From Nilaparvata lugens (taxonomy: Eukaryota > Arthropoda > Insecta > Hemiptera > Delphacidae), in contig NC_052508.1 of assembly GCF_014356525.2 (NCBI RefSeq), positions 53,141,258-53,205,257 of the forward strand: a DNA stretch of 64,000 nucleotides. The letters run 5' to 3'. Every line of letters starts with the position of its first letter. The stretch's first letter is position 1. Of this stretch, positions 62,630-64,000 are shown piece after piece. The position numbers and the translations under genes were made by a program. Under the pieces are notes generated by a model. That model had not been told where the DNA came from. It was given only the letters and a program-made list of their open reading frames with translations, and did no database searches.

Positions 62630-63085
62630 GAAAAAATACATGCCTCACATGCACTGTGCCATCTCGCCCCTCCATCGATAAGCTGGACGTCCCCTTCCTC
62701 TGGTACGGTCACGCAGTATCCACTCAGTGCAGATCTTCGCCAACCGCTCTGCTGACATTCTTGACACGTGGCCGGCCCATCTCCACTATTTGATTAGGTG
62801 CGTTTCTTTTTGCAGGTACTTCACCTTGACCTATCTCAAAATTCCGGTGTTCCTGATTCTCTGGTACAGGTGCAGACCCAGCTCCTTGCCATCCTTGTTT
62901 GCATTGTCTCCAGTCTCCTGTCTAGTTGATCTGAGTGTGATCAGGTCTGAGCTCCATACAAAATTCATGGGTACACAATTCCTCAACGATTTTTCTTTTA
63001 ATTCGTTGGGGAAGATTCCCTTGAAAATTTTTGTGAGAGCCCAATACGTCTGCCAGCCCTTTTTCATTCTGTGACTCATCTCTTT
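62630..63085 (-). pseudogene. C-terminal remnant of an RTE-like LINE
   Basis: Minus strand reads MKKGWQTYWALTKIFKGIF, FVWSSDLITLRSTRQETGDN, LYQRIRNTGILR, then after stops WRWAGHVSRMSAERLAKICT and RDRTRGRGRPAYRWR. This is the tail style of endonuclease-reverse transcriptase LINEs, close in type to the fragments at 23930-25330 and 39060-39235. It lies upstream of the first esterase exon found. Confidence 0.8.
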
Positions 63086-63145
63086 CGCTCAACGGTTCTC
63101 AAATGAAAGCAGCTGACCTAAGCAGCTGGCCTATTATTTTAATTG

Positions 63146-63294
63146 TTTTTTTACTTTCCTTGCCCTATTACCATAGGTAAGGAAAGTGTTGCTTTCCGAA
63201 AAAAATTAATGTACCCGAATTTTTCTAAATATTTATATGTTTCAAGGTCCCCTGAGTCCAAAAAAGTGGTTTTTGGGTATTGGTCTATATGTGT

Positions 63295-63336
<42 letters not shown>
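63146..63336 (-). repeat. dispersed repeat family A, copy 3 (inverted, truncated)
   Basis: Inverse of the ends of copies 1 and 2: TTTACTTTCCTTGCCCTATT, ACCATAGGTAAGGAAAGT, AGTCCAAAAAAGTGGTTTTT, GGTATTGGTCTATATG, then GT repeats (63301-63336). The rest of the family sequence is missing beyond the microsatellite. Confidence 0.85.
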
Positions 63337-63337
<1 letters not shown>

Positions 63338-64000
63338 AGTGGCGGCGCTTCCATAAGAGTCAAGTGGGCCGGGCCCACCCAAATGAAACAGTAAAATACA
63401 CTTTAAAATGCTTTAGGTTATGTCGCTAATTATTATTGAATAAAATACAATATAAATTAATTTTGAACTGTCAACTGGTAAAAATTCTCGTTGAAATACC
63501 ATGCAAATGCATCAGTGGCCATCGTAGAATATGTACAAGTTTAACGATGGCCACGAATCATTACATAGCACATTGAAGGGCCCCAGAACTCAGGCCCTTC
63601 CAGCTCTCATAAGAACGTATTGGCAAGACAACGCAAGCCGGCAGCGCTAGACTGGCTTGGGAGCAATGCATTGTTATACCGAGCAAGCGGGCCAGTTTGA
63701 GCCAGTTTGAGCTGGCCCATTGCACGTTGGTTCACAGTGTTCTCGCTCAGACTGCTGAGCGCTAGTATAGCTTTGTTTACATGCCAGTGCCAGCCATCAT
63801 GTGAAATGTGAATTGCATCCGAATTGGCAACAGATTTTTTATTATATTATGAAGTTAATACTTTCAACTACTTTTGTGCTAATATTTGCATAGATTAATT
63901 AGCAATAATCCAACTGTAGTGATTGCGGTTGTGAATTTAAAGGCATGATTTTATTGTGGAGTGCTATATTAGTGTGTGGTAATCATAATTAAAATGAGGT
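63337..64000. mobile_element. probable end of a hAT-like element (continues past window)
   Basis: CAGTGGCGGCGCTTCCATAA at 63337 looks like a hAT-type terminal sequence and directly follows the GT run at which repeat copy 3 is cut off. The following GC-rich stretch (GTGGGCCGGGCCCACCC) is a short palindrome. No transposase is visible before the window ends, and the other end is not in the window. Confidence 0.4.

Overview
The window looks like nuclear DNA from a hemipteran insect, probably an auchenorrhynchan such as a planthopper. It is AT-rich, with short GT-AG exons scattered through long introns full of LINEs, BEL/Pao LTR elements, MITEs and microsatellites. The organism assignment is inference from general character, not a match to a reference. 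No bacterial genes, CRISPR array, rRNA or functional tRNA gene was seen. LAYOUT: (1) Positions 1-4964, minus strand: the first four coding exons of RIO kinase 2 (RIOK2), a cytoplasmic 40S ribosome maturation factor. The gene runs off the left edge. (2) 4965-8160: its 5' flank, AT-rich, with a GGTTAGG-rich long-unit tandem repeat. (3) 8161-14900: a complete BEL/Pao LTR retrotransposon on the minus strand with near-identical 496-bp LTRs and a 5-bp target duplication, but with a broken gag and a stop inside integrase. (4) 14901-19167: intergenic repeats, including a hairpin MITE whose arms each carry TGACGTCA. (5) 19168 to at least 62426, minus strand: a carboxylesterase-like gene spread over at least 43 kb. 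I assembled eight exons by matching splice sites, phase and conserved esterase motifs. They give about 475 codons; the N-terminal exon(s) lie outside or were not found. The introns of this gene hold almost all other features. The 18.9-kb intron (22751-41649) contains three or four decayed LINEs, a large foldback inverted repeat and minisatellites. The 16.6-kb intron (41841-58427) contains a second, internally deleted BEL/Pao element (45404-55420) with very long LTRs, and a LINE is inserted in its 5' LTR. (6) 62427-64000: a LINE tail remnant, a third copy of a dispersed repeat, and the probable start of a hAT-like element that broke that repeat at its GT microsatellite. HOW IT FITS: there are only two host genes, both on the minus strand and functionally unrelated. 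The main biological points are the esterase's altered oxyanion-hole motif (NTG where HGG is expected) with the Ser/Glu/His positions kept, and a stratified record of nested insertions dated relative to each other by target-site duplications. I did not find a convincing new multi-gene system; the most unusual objects are the esterase, the 2.7-kb foldback repeat and the young but defective BEL element.
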